Assembly: GCA_033239525.1 (NCBI GenBank)
Contig: BSYO01000014.1
Location: forward strand, 5,684,536-5,748,535
Direction of reading: 5' to 3'
DNA: 64,000 nucleotides
Source: Nepenthes gracilis
Lineage: Eukaryota; Streptophyta; Magnoliopsida; Caryophyllales; Nepenthaceae
Both the position numbers and the translations under genes were made by a program. The notes under the pieces were generated by a model. The model was given only the letters and a program-made list of their open reading frames with translations, was not told where the DNA came from and searched no databases. Of this stretch, positions 31,730 through 43,390 are shown one piece after another (position 1 is the first letter of the stretch; each line of letters starts with the position of its first letter).

Positions 31730-32528
31730 TGTTAGATTTAAAAGCTTGTTTGAACCGCAATAAAACACGTAATAGGCTAAGTCTAGCACACGAACAGCAC
31801 ACACAAACAATAAAGACGAGATTTTTACGTGGAAAACTCCTAAGAAACGAGGGAGAAAAACCACGGGACACGGAGTCCAAAGTTTCCACTATCAGTTGTT
31901 GGTCGGTTACACAAACCCGGTTACACAAACCCCAAATCAACCAAAAACAGTTTCAACTAATGTGGACAGCCCGTACAAGAAGAATAAAGCATAAGAGAAG
32001 AGATGGAACCCGGTAGACGATATTCACGGTTGCAAGAGCCACATACGTGGGATCACCGAAGACTGGAAATTGATTGAAAACCCGAACGGAGGCTCAAATC
32101 TTCCTCTTCTTCTTCTTCTTCTTCTCTCTCTTTTCTCTCTTTTCTCTTCTCTGGAACGGCGCTCAGAAGTGTTGGAATTAACCCTAAACTGAAAGTCGCG
32201 CGTTTTATATCGCAGGCGGCCGCTCGAGCGGCTGGCGAGCATCTAGCGAGCGGGCGTCATTCTGGTCCGCCCGCTCGAGCGCCTATCGAGCATCTATCGA
32301 GCGGGCGACCTTCTGGAAAATGTGCTCGAGCGCCTCTCGAGCACAAGGCGAGCGGGCGACATTCTGGAATATGAGCTCGAGCATCCAACGAGCACAAGGT
32401 GAGCATCCGACATTCTGGAAGAACCGCTCGAGCATCCAGCGAGCTGAACTCATGTGGTGAGGATATGGACCTCCACCCGCCTCATCAATTGGGTATGAGC
32501 CCACACGGGAGTGACCCATAACCCAACA
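31730..32528 (-). repeat. Nested copia 3' LTR with ~50-bp GCTCGAGC array
   Basis: 799 bp. At about 32215-32440 a unit of roughly 50 bp built on GCTCGAGCGCC, TCGAGCATC, GAGCGGGCGAC and TTCTGGAA recurs about 4.5 times. A CTT/CTTTTC-rich tract lies at 32100-32150. Confidence 0.9.
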
Positions 32529-32545
32529 AACTTCCCCTCACGACT
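32529..32545 (-). promoter_or_regulatory. Nested copia polypurine tract
   Basis: On the minus strand GTGAGGGGAAGTT immediately precedes the 3' LTR TGTTGGG. It is a plausible primer for plus-strand DNA synthesis and very similar to the host element's GAGGAGAAGTT. Confidence 0.8.
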
Positions 32546-33130
32546 GTGTGGGGCCATACGTCGTCATCCCGGCGATAGCACAGCAAGTTGCAAGCTTCCC
32601 CTTTTGTAATGTCTTAGTCATCATATCTGATCCATTCTCCTCGGTCCTGATCTTTTTCAGCACCAACGAACCCGTATCAATAACATTCCGCACCCATTGA
32701 TACCTCACATCAATGTGCTTTGATTTGGCGTGAAAAGATGAGTTCTTGCTAAGATGGATTGCACTTTGGATCACAAAGCAACACATACCGTTCTCGGGCT
32801 TTTGAGACCAAGTTCCCGAATGAACTTCTTCATCCATAGCATCTCCTTGCTTGCCTCCGTAATAGCAATGAATTCCGCTTGATAGAGAGAGCAACACATT
32901 TTTCGCAATCTCGATTGCCGAGAAACAGCTCCTCCCGCAAACATAACCAAGTACCCCGAAGTAGACTTCGTGAGTCGATATCACCCGCCATATTCGCATC
33001 AAGATATCCAACCGCAGAGGCTCATTGCTTCCAAAGCACAAACATTTGCTTGGAAGTTCCTCGAAGATACTTGAGAATCCATTTTACAAAGATACCAATG
33101 CTCCTTACCGGGATTTGATAAGAACCGACT
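32538..33130 (-). pseudogene. Nested copia RNase H region
   Basis: The open frame 33041-32538 includes SAIHLSKNSSFHAKSKHIDV and RYQWVRNVIDTGSL, the conserved end of copia RNase H, and ends TKTLQKGKLATCCAIAGM before the polypurine tract. The N-terminal DED residues fall in frameshifted sequence (32990-33130), so the domain is broken. It matches 38060-38530 of the host copia. Confidence 0.85.
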
Positions 33131-34157
33131 AACAACTCCCACAAAGATAGGCTATATCCGGCCTCGTACATACCATGGCATACATTAGGCTACCTACAGC
33201 TGAAGAATAAGGTATACCTTTCATGCGTGCCTTTTCATCTTCAGTAGAGGGACATTGACGAGTACTAAGCTTGAAGTGGTTGGCCAGCGGTGTGCTTACT
33301 GATTTTGCATTTTCCAAGTTGAAGCGTTGAAGCACTTTCTCCACGTTGCTCTCTTGTGATATCCATAGCTTTCTTGATTTGCGGTCGCGAAAAATTCTAA
33401 TTCCCAGAATTTGCTTCGCCGGTCCCAAATCCTTCATAGCAAAGGATTTCCCAAGTTGTCGCTTTAACTCCGTAATCCGAGAGGTATTACGCCCAACAAT
33501 CAACATATCATCCACATAGAGTAGAAGAACAACAAAATCATCCTCTGAGAAGGTCTGAACAAAGACACAATGATCCGAGGTCGTTTTCTGATAGCCCTGA
33601 CTGACCATGACAGACTCAAACTTCCTGTACCATTGCCTTGGTGCTTGTTTCAAGCCATACAGACTCTTCTTGAGATGACACACGAAATTCTCCTTCCCCT
33701 TGACAAGGAATCCCTCCGGTTGCTCCATGTAGATTTCTTCTTCAAGGTCACCATGAAGAAATGCTGTCCACACATTCATCTGTTCTACCTCCAGATCAAG
33801 GACAGCAGCCAACCCAAGCACCACTCGAATGGAAGACATCTTTACCACGGGTGCAAAGATCTCGTCGAAGTCGATACCCTTCCGTTGATTGAAGCCCTTC
33901 ACAACCAATCTTGCTTTGTACCTCGGTTGTGAGCTGTTTTCATCTGTCTTCAATTTGAAGACCCACTTGTTCTTCAATACTCTTCTTCCCTTCGGCAGCC
34001 TTGTCAACTCAAAAGTGTGATTCTCATGCAACGATGCCATTTCTTCTTGCATTGCTTCCATCCATTCCGCCTTGTGTTCATCCTCCATAGCTTCCTCGAA
34101 GCATTTGGGCTCTCCTCCGTCTGTGAGTAACACATACTCCTCGGGCGGACACAGCAC
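33129..34157 (-). pseudogene. Nested copia reverse transcriptase (RVT_2), largely intact
   Basis: A 342-codon open frame shows KNKWVFKLKTDENSSQPRYK, KARLVVKGFNQRKGIDFDE, FAPVVKMSSIRVVL, YGLKQAPRQWYRKF and the catalytic LLLYVDDMLIVG (YVDDM complementary to 33504-33518). It continues into GIPYSSAVGSLMYAMV. It is the best preserved reading frame in the window. It would copy element RNA into DNA as part of a polyprotein. Upstream the frame is broken before the integrase region. Confidence 0.95.
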
Positions 34158-34339
34158 GAGTAGGGGTCTTCGATCTCTCGTGGATCGCCGGAGTGAAGCA
34201 GGCTCAATAGACTCTGCAAAGTGTCGGGAGGAATAGCCTCATCCTCATCACTATCGGGCAATCGCAGCCTCGTGATCTTCTTCATTTCGGCATTGCCTTG
34301 ACTTTCGTTCTGGCCGACTAACGAGTGTCGCAGAAGATC

Positions 34340-35330
34340 GATTCACGCCCGGCTGTCATCATCCTTGGAGACAAACTCGAACCTTTGCCGATATCCTCTA
34401 TAGTCTCGTTCTCTCAACAAATACAACATCCCTAGAACGAACCGGCTTCTTCTCAATTGGATCATATAACGATACCCAAATTCATCTTCCCCATAACCGA
34501 GAAATATGCACCCGCTCCGGGTCTTTGACTCCCAGCTTGGTCCTTTCATCTTTGGGAACGTGAACAAAAGCCTTGCATCCGAATACGCGCAAGTGATCGT
34601 AGGATACATCTTTTAGGTCCATATCTTTTCGGGGAACTTCACCATTCAAGGTACCATGTGGTGACAAGTTGACGACATGAGCCACGGCCCTCAAGGCTTC
34701 CCCCAAAACGAACCGGGAGCTTCGCCTCCGAAAGCACACATCGGACCCTCTCCATCAAAGTCTCATTCATCCTTTCGGCTACCCCATGGGCCAGTTGCGG
34801 TGTCTTCGGGTGGAGTCTTTTGATGACGAATTCCATGAGATCGACAATACTCATCAAAAGCTCCGATGTACTCCCCACCATTATCACCGGATGCATTTGC
34901 TTTCTTCCCGTTTGCCTCTCAACCAAGGCATGAAAGTGCTTGAAGAACATAAGAGCTTGATCCTTCGATTTCAGCGGATACACCCATAATTTCCGAGAGC
35001 AATCATCAATAAATGTGATTAAGTAGAGTGCACCTCCAAGAGTCTTCACCTTGAATGGACCACATATGTCGGAGTGGACCAATTCAAGAAGATCCGTCTT
35101 CCTTGTAGATGAGTTGCCGTTGAATGAAATCCGTCGTTGCTTTCCAGCCATGCAATGAGAACAAGTCTTCAATCGAGCTATCTTCACACCCCAAGATGCA
35201 GTTTTCTTCGCCAAACAGCTTCAGCCCTTCTCACCCATGTGACTCAACCGACGGTGCCACAACCAAAGCTCCTCATCTCTAGCAACATGCACATCTCTCG
35301 CTGTAATCGGCTTGCAACATATACAAATTA
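34340..35330 (-). pseudogene. Nested copia integrase region, broken
   Basis: Segments in shifting frames show CSHCMAGKQRRISF (about 35150), HSDICGPFKVKTLGG (about 35080), FIDDCSRKLWVYPLKSKDQA (about 34990), HPKTPQLAHGVAERMN with the catalytic Glu (about 34780), VFGCKAFVHVPKDERTKL (about 34560) and IFLGYGEDEFGYR (about 34490). The middle catalytic Asp region has indels. The upstream part (35214-35870), where protease and the zinc knuckle should be, is heavily degraded. Confidence 0.85.
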
Positions 35331-35871
35331 GAAACTTTTCTCCCCCGAGCCACAACTAGAGACCCTCAAGTCAACTTCCATGCTCCCCGCAGAAGGTGCT
35401 ACGAAACTCTCATCATCTGCTTACCAGCCAAGATTAGATTCGCCTAACATCCGAACATGTCTAACGTCCCTCAACCAAGAACTTGGTTCCATTACTTGTG
35501 GTGAGACACACATCACCATAGTGACAATACGGGACATAGCTTCATTGCCCATTTTCAACACTCCAAAATTGCAGGAGTGTATGATGTGAAAACTCTTTCC
35601 TTGACGTGACGTGAAGTGAAGCACCACCTTTGTCCACCACCCAGCCTAGTCTCAAGATCTCACAGATTCACCACCTCATCCTCTTGGCACACTAGCCAAA
35701 GATCGCCTTGATAACAACAGTAGCTCTTTCTTCCTCCCGAAGTCTTGTGGGTCTTTTTTCACTACCTTCAAAGATTCTCACGCTTCCATTTGTATAGTTG
35801 CTTCTTGATGTGGCCCTTTTTGCCACATGATGGCACTCAAATTTTGATATCTGGGACCGTGACTTGCTGCG

Positions 35872-36540
35872 TCATTTTTTTCTCCCGATTTGATGGCGAC
35901 TTTTACTTCTTCCCCTGGATTCAGTCACTAGCACCTCAGAATGAGAAGACAATGATGTCCCTTGTGACCGTCTAGACTCGTTCATAAGCAAAGAGGCAAT
36001 AACTTCATCTAACTTTAAGGTATCCTTGCCGAACAGCAAGGTCGTGACGATGTAATCATAGGTAGCCGGTAGAGAAGCCAGTAGAACCAGTGCCTTGTCT
36101 TCCTCCTTGATTTTCTCATCAAGAGCAGACATCTGCGTCAATATCCGATTGAATTCATCCAAATGCTTCTCAAAGCTCCCTCCTTCTGATAACCGCAAGC
36201 CATAGAATTGCTTCTTCACATGCAATCTGGTTGTCAAAGATTTTGACTTGTAACGCTCTCCAATTTCTCCCGAGATCTCGCACGGATCGGTTAGGCCAAT
36301 AACTTCTTGAAGAGTGTTGTCCGCCAGACACAACTTAATAGTGCAATTTGCAAGATCTCTCTTGTCTTGCCAGTCTTCGTCGGTCATTTTTTCCGGCTTT
36401 TCATCTTTCTTTTTCAAAGCCTTCACTGTCCCTTCTCTCGTCAAAATATTCTTCACCCTCTCTTGCCAGAGAATGAAATTCCCCTGTCCGTTGAACTGCT
36501 CAATGCCAAAAGGTAGATTCTTCGACGAAGAAGATGCCAT
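35872..36540 (-). pseudogene. Nested copia gag (UBN2 type)
   Basis: It starts at ATG (complement of 36538-36540) with MASSSSKNLPFGIEQFNGQ and is open to 35872. It contains LYKVKQFYGLRLSEGGS-like, HLDEFNRILTQMSALDEKI and VLLASLPATYDYIVTTL segments typical of copia gag. The C-terminus enters a basic stretch, and the zinc knuckle that should follow (about 35850-35790) is frameshifted and has lost cysteines. The ATG lies about 50 nt after the primer-binding site. Confidence 0.9.
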
Positions 36541-36579
36541 CGATTCAAACAACTCACAAGACCCAACACAAACCAAGAT

Positions 36580-36590
36580 CTCTGATACCA
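36580..36590 (-). promoter_or_regulatory. Nested copia primer-binding site
   Basis: CTCTGATACCA on the plus strand is the exact complement of TGGTATCAGAG, two bases from the LTR edge. It matches the initiator Met-tRNA 3' end and fixes the element on the minus strand. Confidence 0.9.
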
Positions 36591-36592
36591 CT

Positions 36593-37357
36593 TGTTAGAT
36601 TTAAAAGCTTGTTTGAACCGTAATAAAACACGTAATAGGCTAAGTCAAGCACACGAACAGCACACACAAACAATAAAGACAAGATTTTTACGTGTAAAAC
36701 TCCCTAAGAAACGAGGAGAAAAACCACGGACACGGAGTCCAAAGTTTCCACTATCGCTTGTTGGTCGGTTACACAAACCCGGTTACACAAACCCCAAATC
36801 AACCAAAAACAGTTTCAACTAATGTGGGACAAGACGCATAAGAAGAATAAAGTATAAGAGAAGAGATGGAACCCGGTAGACGATCTTCACAAGCTTGCAA
36901 GAGTCACGTACGTGGGATCACCAAGACCGAAATTGATTAAAACCCGAACGGAGGCTCAAATCTTCCTCTTCTTCTTCTCTCTTTTCTCTTCTCTCGAACC
37001 ACCAAGTGTTTGGAATTAACCCAAACCGAAAGTCGCGCGTTTTATATCGCAGCGGCCGCCGAGCGGTGGCGAGCATCTAGCGAATGGGCGTCGTTCGTCC
37101 GCCGCTCGAGCGCCTATCGAGCATCTAGAGCGGGCGACCTTCGGAAAATGTGCTCGAGCGCCTCTCGAGCACAAGGCGAGCTGGGGACATTACGAATATG
37201 AGCTCGAGCATCCGGCCGAGCACAAGGCGAGCATCCAACATTCTAGAAGAACCGCTCGAGCATCCAAATGAGCCGAACTCATGGTGAGGATATTTGGACC
37301 TCCACCCGCCTCATCAATTGGGTATGGGCCCACACGGGAGTGACCCATAACCCAACA
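36593..37357 (-). repeat. Nested copia 5' LTR
   Basis: 765 bp, the partner of 31730-32528. It is shorter because of many 1-5 nt gaps, concentrated in the GCTCGAGC array (about 37050-37275) and the pyrimidine tract. Substitutions are fewer than gaps. Confidence 0.9.
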
Positions 37358-37362
37358 TTTTG

Positions 37363-38530
37363 AAGTCAAGGGGAAGGAAGGACTAGTTTGTCGTTTAAAG
37401 AAGAGCTTCAGACGGGCCGGGCGGTAAGCTCAGAGACGGTGGGTATCGAAAGTTTGAGGTCAAGTATACGACAAGGATACCATAAGACTGCTTCCGACAG
37501 CTGTGTCTTTGTTTAGAGGTTCTCAGAAAATGACTTCGTCATCCTCCTCCTTTATGTGGACGACATGCTTGTTGTTGGACAAAATAGCGCTCGAATCAAG
37601 GAGCTGAAAGAGCAACTGGGGCGGTCTTTCGCCATGAAAGACCTCAGACCGGCGAAGCATATTCTGGGGATCAGGATATTTCGCGATCGAGGGGACAAGA
37701 AGCTCTGGCTGTCCTAGGAAGGCTATGTTGAAAAGGTGCTTCAGCGGTTCAACATGGAGAGGTCGAAGCCCCACAAGACCCTTTGGCCAACCATTTTAGG
37801 CTGAGTAAGAAACAGTATCCGTCCTCAAACACTAAGAAGGCGCGTATGAGTAAGATACCTTACTCCTCGGCCGTTGGCAGTTTGATGTACGCAGCCGTGT
37901 GTACGCGGCTAGACATTGCTTATGCGGTTGGCCTTGTGAGCAGATTTCTCTCAAACCTAGGGATGGAGCATTGGTCTGCAGTAAAGTGGATTTTCAGATA
38001 TCTACGTGTGACCACCAAGACGGGTTTGAAGTTTGGAGAAGAGAAGCCTCAGCTGATTGCTTACACGGACGCAGACATGGCCGAGGATGTTGATTCTCGG
38101 AAATCAACGTTCGGATACTTGGTAAAATTTGCGGGAGGGGCAGTCTCCTGGCAGTTCAAGTTATAGAAGTGCGTCGCTCTCTTAACTACAGAAGTAGAGT
38201 TCATTGTTGTGACCGAGGCCTGTAAGGAAATGCTTTGGATGAAGAGGTTCGTCCAAGAGTTGGGTCTAAAGCAAGAGACGTACGAGGTCCTTTGTGATAG
38301 TTAAAGTGCCATTCACTTATGTAAAAACTCCTCATTCCATTCGAGATCAAAGCACATTGACGTGCGTTATCATTGGGTGAGAGATGTTTTTGATGATGGG
38401 CAGCTATCAATTGGAAAGGTCCGCTCAGATGACAATAGCTCGGACATGTTGACTAAAGTTTTACTGAAGGAAAAGCTGGAAGCTTGTTGTGACATTGCCG
38501 GTCTGACTAACTTCACTCCCACTCGGCCGT
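37363..38530 (+). pseudogene. Copia pol, 3' part: RT end and RNase H
   Basis: This continues the host copia after the nested insertion. KGKEGLVCRLKKSF (about 37368) is followed by a deletion or frameshift where YGLKQAPRQWY is expected, then LLLYVDDMLVVGQN (about 37541) with the RT catalytic YVDD. SKKQYPSSNTKKARMSKIPY (about 37803) leads into RNase H with YTDADMAEDVDSRKS (about 38062), VEFIVVTEACKEM (about 38198), SFHSRSKHIDVRYHWVR (about 38335) and a terminal DIAGLTNFTP. Stops (TAG near 38164, TAA near 38302) confirm that it is dead. Confidence 0.9.
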
Positions 38531-38541
38531 GAGGAGAAGTT
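38531..38541 (+). promoter_or_regulatory. Copia polypurine tract
   Basis: GAGGAGAAGTT directly precedes the 3' LTR TGTTGGGG, as expected for the plus-strand primer. Confidence 0.8.
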
Positions 38542-39341
38542 TGTTGGGGTCACTCCCTCGTGGCAGTTATGTTCGTGGACTCCATTGGGAAAAATGGACG
38601 AGGAATTTTTTGAGTGGTCCGAGAAGCCAGTCTTGCGGACGAGGACTCATTGGAGGCGTCATGTCCGAGAGGTTACTGAGGACATGGACGAGGACCCTGA
38701 GAGCGTAGGCGTTGATTCTCTCTCTCCGTAGGCCTGCTGCAGCCGCATTTTGCAGGTGGGTTGATCACCTACTCTGATTGGATGTTGAGACGGCTGCAAT
38801 TTCCATGTATCAGGCCTGCCCCTTTAGCACGTCGGGCATGCGCCTAACGTGGCAGGCCTAGGCGGCGGTGTCCTGACCACCCTAGCACCAGTAAGGTGGC
38901 CGGCTGTCCACTAGGCCCTGGTGTGTATATATACAAGGCTTGTGTGCCCTTGCTCAAGTGTGCTGCCAAGAGAATTTGGAGTGCTTGTGCCGTATCTTTG
39001 TAAGCAGACTTGGAGTGAGTCTTGAGAGAGTTGTGGCAAGCCTTTATCAGTAAAGATAGAGTAAGAAATATTTTAGAGATATTGAGAGATATACACTGGC
39101 AGATTTTTTCTTTTTTGTTTGAATCAGATACTTAACATACTTCAGAAACAATCCATTTTTATAGCCAGATTGCTTCGTGCGTTTTTTCCCCTACAGGAAG
39201 GTTTTCCACGTTAAAACCTCATGCGTATTCCTCTCATTTTTCTATCTCTACTTTTGGTTCATCCGTCCAGCCTCTCGTATTCTTGTATCGTCCGAGTGTT
39301 TTGTCGCCTGGCCATGTATATCTTCCGTGTTTGCGCCAACA
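38542..39341 (+). repeat. Copia 3' LTR
   Basis: 800 bp, the partner of 28078-28871, with TG...CA ends followed by the TSD AGTTC (39342-39346). It differs from the 5' LTR by scattered substitutions and small indels and lacks no large block. Confidence 0.95.
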
Positions 39342-39686
39342 AGTTCTCATACTGTGCAGTGATTATTTCACGCGGATACTAGCCCTAACTGATTATTTTA
39401 CGCTGCGGTGGTTTTTCCTACAATTTTCTGTTGTCCAAATTCTACTAATTGAGGATACCAACGATAACTAAATCCGAAGACGTATCTAGTTCTCGTACGC
39501 ACCTCTGTTTTGCTTTTATAATTCTACCTAATTCGACTATGACAAATGTTTCCGAAGGTATGTTTTTCAGAGAGTCATAATTTCTCGGACGCTAGTTGGG
39601 GTTTATGTACAATGTTTTGCTTTGCAGTATCGACGGAATATGATTTCGTTTTCTTTTTTTAAGGTTTTAGTTAAAGGAATTTAATC

Positions 39687-39690
<4 letters not shown>

Positions 39691-39724
<34 letters not shown>
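39691..39724. repeat. (TC)n microsatellite
   Basis: Seventeen uninterrupted TC dinucleotides. Confidence 0.95.
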
Positions 39725-39727
<3 letters not shown>

Positions 39728-40381
39728 TTTCTTTTTTCTGAAAAGAAAATGTTTTCAAGCACTTAAAATTAAAGGAGCTGTTGATTATCTGGTGACTTAG
39801 GTTTTGGTTGTAAGAGCAGTAAAGAGAACTTAACGAAAATAAAGAGAGCCGTAGAGAAAAGATTCATGTTTTTTGGATTTATGTGTTGTTTAAAGGTGGT
39901 TTAATTCAAAAAATTTCAATCTTTCCAATGATGTTTTACCTCATGTTATTCTTATCATTTGTGTGAATTTGGCCTTTTCAACTCCTTGATTTCATCTCAA
40001 AATTTGTTTCACAAAGCATTACCAGGTATCAACGCCACAATCTCAGTTTCTGATATTCAAATGCCAGTACGTGTAAGGAGGAGAAAAGTCTTCTGCCATT
40101 TTCTTTAAGTTGTCTAAAAGGTTTTCCAATCTCTTACTAAAGACCTCATTCCATAGTTTAGGTTCATGCTAGCGTACTAGCAGATCCATAAGTTTCAGTA
40201 GCAGAATCGTGCTGCAGGAGAAGTGTTAAGATTCTATTTCCCATGTCAATTACTGGAATCCTAGTCCTTTCTTTTGCTTTTTATGATTTTTTATGCATTT
40301 TGCCTTGGTTTCATTGTCCAATGCTTAAGGTGATATTGCCTGTTTTTTGTAGGAAAAATGCCATTTGGCATTGACTACGGA

Positions 40382-40807
40382 CAGGGAACTTGAATTTGAC
40401 AAAGCACATGATGAAGAGCTCAATAGAGATTAAGGATTAGGAAAATATCCGTAAAATTACCAGTTTTGGTGGAGTATTCATCATTTGTTTCATCATCATA
40501 TTTTGACCCAAGTTGTCTTTTCCCTTTTTTTTTTCCGTCTGGGTAGAGTTTAGATGCTGCACATGATGAAGAGATTGAATTTTTTGACTAGGGTCAGGGA
40601 ACTTGAATTTGACAAAGCACATGATGAAGTGCTCAGTAGAAATTAAGGATTAGGAAAAGATTCTTAAAATTATCAGTTTAGTAAGAGTATTTATCATTTG
40701 TTTCATCATCATATTTTGACACAAGTTGTCTTTTCCATTTCTCTCTCTCTCTCTCTCCTTTTTTTTTTTTTTTTTGTTTGGGGGTCTGGGTACAGTTTAG
40801 ATGTTGA
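40382..40807 (+). repeat. ~213-bp direct tandem duplication
   Basis: CAGGGAACTTGAATTTGACA starts at 40382 and again at about 40595. The copies share AAAGCACATGATGAAG, TAAGGATTAGGAAAA, TTTGTTTCATCATCATATTT and AAGTTGTCTTTTCC, and both end near GTTTAGATG(C/T)TG. They differ by scattered substitutions and by expansion of a CT/T tract in copy 2. It is not coding. Confidence 0.8.
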
Positions 40808-41751
40808 AATGCATTGGCTGAATGTTTGCCTTAGCCACCAAAAATCTAGGTAATTGCCAATAGATGGAAATGGCCAACAAGAAGGCATGCAAGTATCTTT
40901 CGTCATCTCATCTCAGACTCAAACAAATTTGGACACCAGGTAAAAACAAAGCTTCATTTCTTTATTCCCACCTCCCTGTGACAATGAAGGCTTGGTCTTT
41001 TATTTTTATAAATTTACTTCTTGCATTTGCATATTTGACATAACATTAATGATGTGAATTTCTACTACTTATTGAGATAATCGTGAAAAGTATATTTCTT
41101 TGATTGTCCATCCTTTCAACGGGTGGCATGTTTGAACTTTAAATATTTTAGACAATAAAGGAGATTGCAGTTGTTTTACAAGATCAAAAAGAAAGTTACT
41201 GCATTTTCGAAAATCTTGTTTTGTTTTAGATGGAGGTTACTGATGCCACTAGTTAATATTGCATATCTATTTTAAAGGTACCATTAGTCATTACCCATTG
41301 TTCATCATTCCTTTCTAGTTTTCACTAAATTTGTTTTCGTACAAAATTCATTTCCTCCATATTTCATTAAAATCAATGCCTAGCTAAGACATAAGATTGC
41401 AAGAACTCAAAGCATAATACAGTCTATCTTCACAAAGGGTACGCTAATCCATTTTGAGGGCTAGCATACAAGCTTTATTCAATTGTGAACAGGTAAAGAG
41501 GGGAACAGAGAGGGAAAAGTTGTGGGAGATTATGTAAAACCAGTTGTATGAAGGACGAGCGCGTATTCCATCGCCAGCCCATGTCCTTATCCCATTGTTT
41601 GGCAGTCTAGTTATCATTTCTTTCTTCTAACTTTCATCTTATGCGGTCAGGTGTTTTTATATATGTGTTTTTCTTCAAATAATGCATTCTTAATTTACCG
41701 GCCAATATGCTATTATCTTGTGTTGGATGGGAAAATACATTAAGATGCAAA

Positions 41752-42210
41752 GTCCATGGGAGTGAACCAATCCAGCCGATGGCTAATGATGCTACCTTGA
41801 GCAGGCATTCCCGTGGGTTCTAAGAGACGACAAATAAAGACATTGTGTATTTATGAAACTGATTGAAGCATCAATGAAGCCTGCTTATCCAATATACACA
41901 CTGATGGATGATGAATACGTGATTTGCTAAATGTCTCCGTTTCCCTTTTCTTCGTGGATGCGTATTTCTGATTGACAAGACGACATCCTTCAACTCAAGA
42001 GATCTGCGACGGTTTAGTTTTTCGTAACCTAGATGAGAATTGATATTCTGTTTTTTTTGAAAGTTTTCATGAATTGGTCTATGATAGTGCTCGGGGTATG
42101 CCCTAGCGTGTTGTTCCATCTCTAAGTTGGCAAAACACTTGGAGGTAGAACATCGTTTTGTAAATTTTATTTAATTTAATCTCATCTTACTTATCAAAAA
42201 AAAAAAAGAA
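41752..42210 (+). mobile_element. Short LINE-tailed retro-insertion with 15-bp TSD
   Basis: ACATTAAGATGCAAA at 41737-41751 and 42211-42225 flanks the insert. Its last ~120 nt are the family terminus: GGG-TATG-CCC (about 42095), CTCTAAGT/ACTTGGAG around TGGCAAAAC (42120-42144) and TTACTTATC plus A-run. The first ~330 nt are non-repetitive and unlike the other 3' UTRs here. It could be a LINE with a different 3' UTR, a transduced flank, or a SINE-like passenger using the LINE terminus; I see no tRNA-like promoter boxes. Confidence 0.8.
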
Positions 42211-42225
42211 ACATTAAGATGCAAA

Positions 42226-43390
42226 AACTGAATGAGCAGAGAATATGGAATCAACTGTTCTCTATTTCTATGATGTATTAAAGCTATATACAGCTAAAAG
42301 AGTTGGTTACGCTTAAGAAGAATGATCATGTTGACAGGTTTGTGTCCAACATACCACCTTGTACTAATTAGAGTACTGCACATAAAGGAAAAGCAGGGTA
42401 GCTTTAGTGAACCCACCAAGCCCTTCGTCCAATTTAATCGTCAATCGACGAGAAAAGAAATAACATCTAGTAAACAATCTTTCTTTGGAATATTCTCTTA
42501 CTTTGCTTTTTTGAGATCTAGTTACGTTAGATGCATGAACCCTTCGAGCCCTGCCTGCCCTCTTGGGGGGAAAACGGAGAGGATAGTGCACCTAATTGTA
42601 AATGCTAATGACAGTGGAAAGGATTGTACATTGGTTTATAACTCATCACCATATGTAGCAACAAGATAATATCAATTTTTATTACAAGTCAAAATTGTGC
42701 AGCCATCAATGTGTGAAGGTTGGGAGAAATAGGCTTTTCTAGAATCACCTTAGAAACTATAAGGTATATTTACTATAAAATGGGCTTTTCTTTTGTTTTC
42801 ATACTCTAGTTGGCTGAGTGGGCTTCTATTCCTCTTGGTGTTATAGGGTGTATGATATTGAAGATCCATATTCAGACTCCTAATCCAATTGGGAAAAATC
42901 ATTCCACAAAGATACACGCTAGGAAGAGGAAGACTATGATCGGTCAACATTTCATTTCTACAAGTAGTTGTTTGATTGATGACTAGATATGCTACAACTA
43001 ATTGTCGTCTCCACAATGATTAGGGATCTCCATATACTAAATCTGTGATTTTCTAAATAAATAAATAATAATAAAGAAGGAAAATGTAAAGAATAAAAAT
43101 ATTGAATGACAAAATTGATGGTGAAATCTTAAATAAAACGTAACAGATTGAGAAAAAATTGAGATATTATATCATAAATCTCAAATTTAAAATAAATAAA
43201 ATCAAATAAATAAAAAATAACAAAAAAAATTGATCAGGGATCCCCCTATACTTGAAATTGATAATTTTCTAAATAAATAAATAATAACAAGAAGGAAATA
43301 AAAATAAAAAAAATGAATAGTAACAGAAAAAAAAAGGCAAGATCTCAAATAAAACTTAACAAATAGAGTGAAAATGAGATTTTTTTATAT
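42226..43390. repeat. Intergenic DNA ending in a ~215-bp AT-rich tandem duplication
   Basis: 42226-43017 shows nothing recognisable. GATTAGGGATCTCCATATAC (43018) is repeated as GATCAGGGATCCCCCTATAC (43233), and the following ~150 nt align (TTTTCTAAATAAATAAATAATAA, then a CTTAAATAAAAC-like block). The second copy is cut by the LINE fragment starting at about 43391. Confidence 0.6.

Larger units (their letters stand above)
31730..37357 (-). mobile_element. Nested Ty1/copia element (minus) with 5-bp TSD
   Basis: LTRs at 31730-32528 (3' LTR) and 36593-37357 (5' LTR) run TGTTAGATTTAAAAGC...CCCAACA. TTTTG at 31725-31729 repeats at 37358-37362. The minus orientation is fixed by the primer-binding site TGGTATCAGAG (complement of 36580-36590) beside the right LTR and the purine tract beside the left LTR. 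Gag, integrase, RT and RNase H follow in order on the minus strand. RT is open over 342 codons. The LTRs differ by many small gaps, so the element is either not very recent or the consensus is noisy. Confidence 0.95.
28078..39341 (+). mobile_element. Ty1/copia element with matching TSDs, carrying a nested copia
   Basis: LTRs at 28078-28871 and 38542-39341 both run TGTTGGGGTCACTCC...GCGCCAACA. AGTTC at 28073-28077 and 39342-39346 is a perfect 5-bp TSD. A primer-binding site (TGATATCAGAG, one change from the initiator Met-tRNA site) and a purine tract are in place. The internal order gag, protease, integrase, RT, RNase H is Ty1/copia. A second copia (31730-37357) interrupts the RT. Without it the element would be about 5.6 kb. 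The coding region is broken by stops and frameshifts. Confidence 0.95.
39347..41736. other. Unique-looking intergenic or intronic DNA with simple repeats
   Basis: No gene is supported. It continues the copia target site. It contains a (TC)17 microsatellite at about 39691-39724, a direct tandem duplication at 40382-40807, and T- and CT-rich tracts near 40741-40780. Confidence 0.5.
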
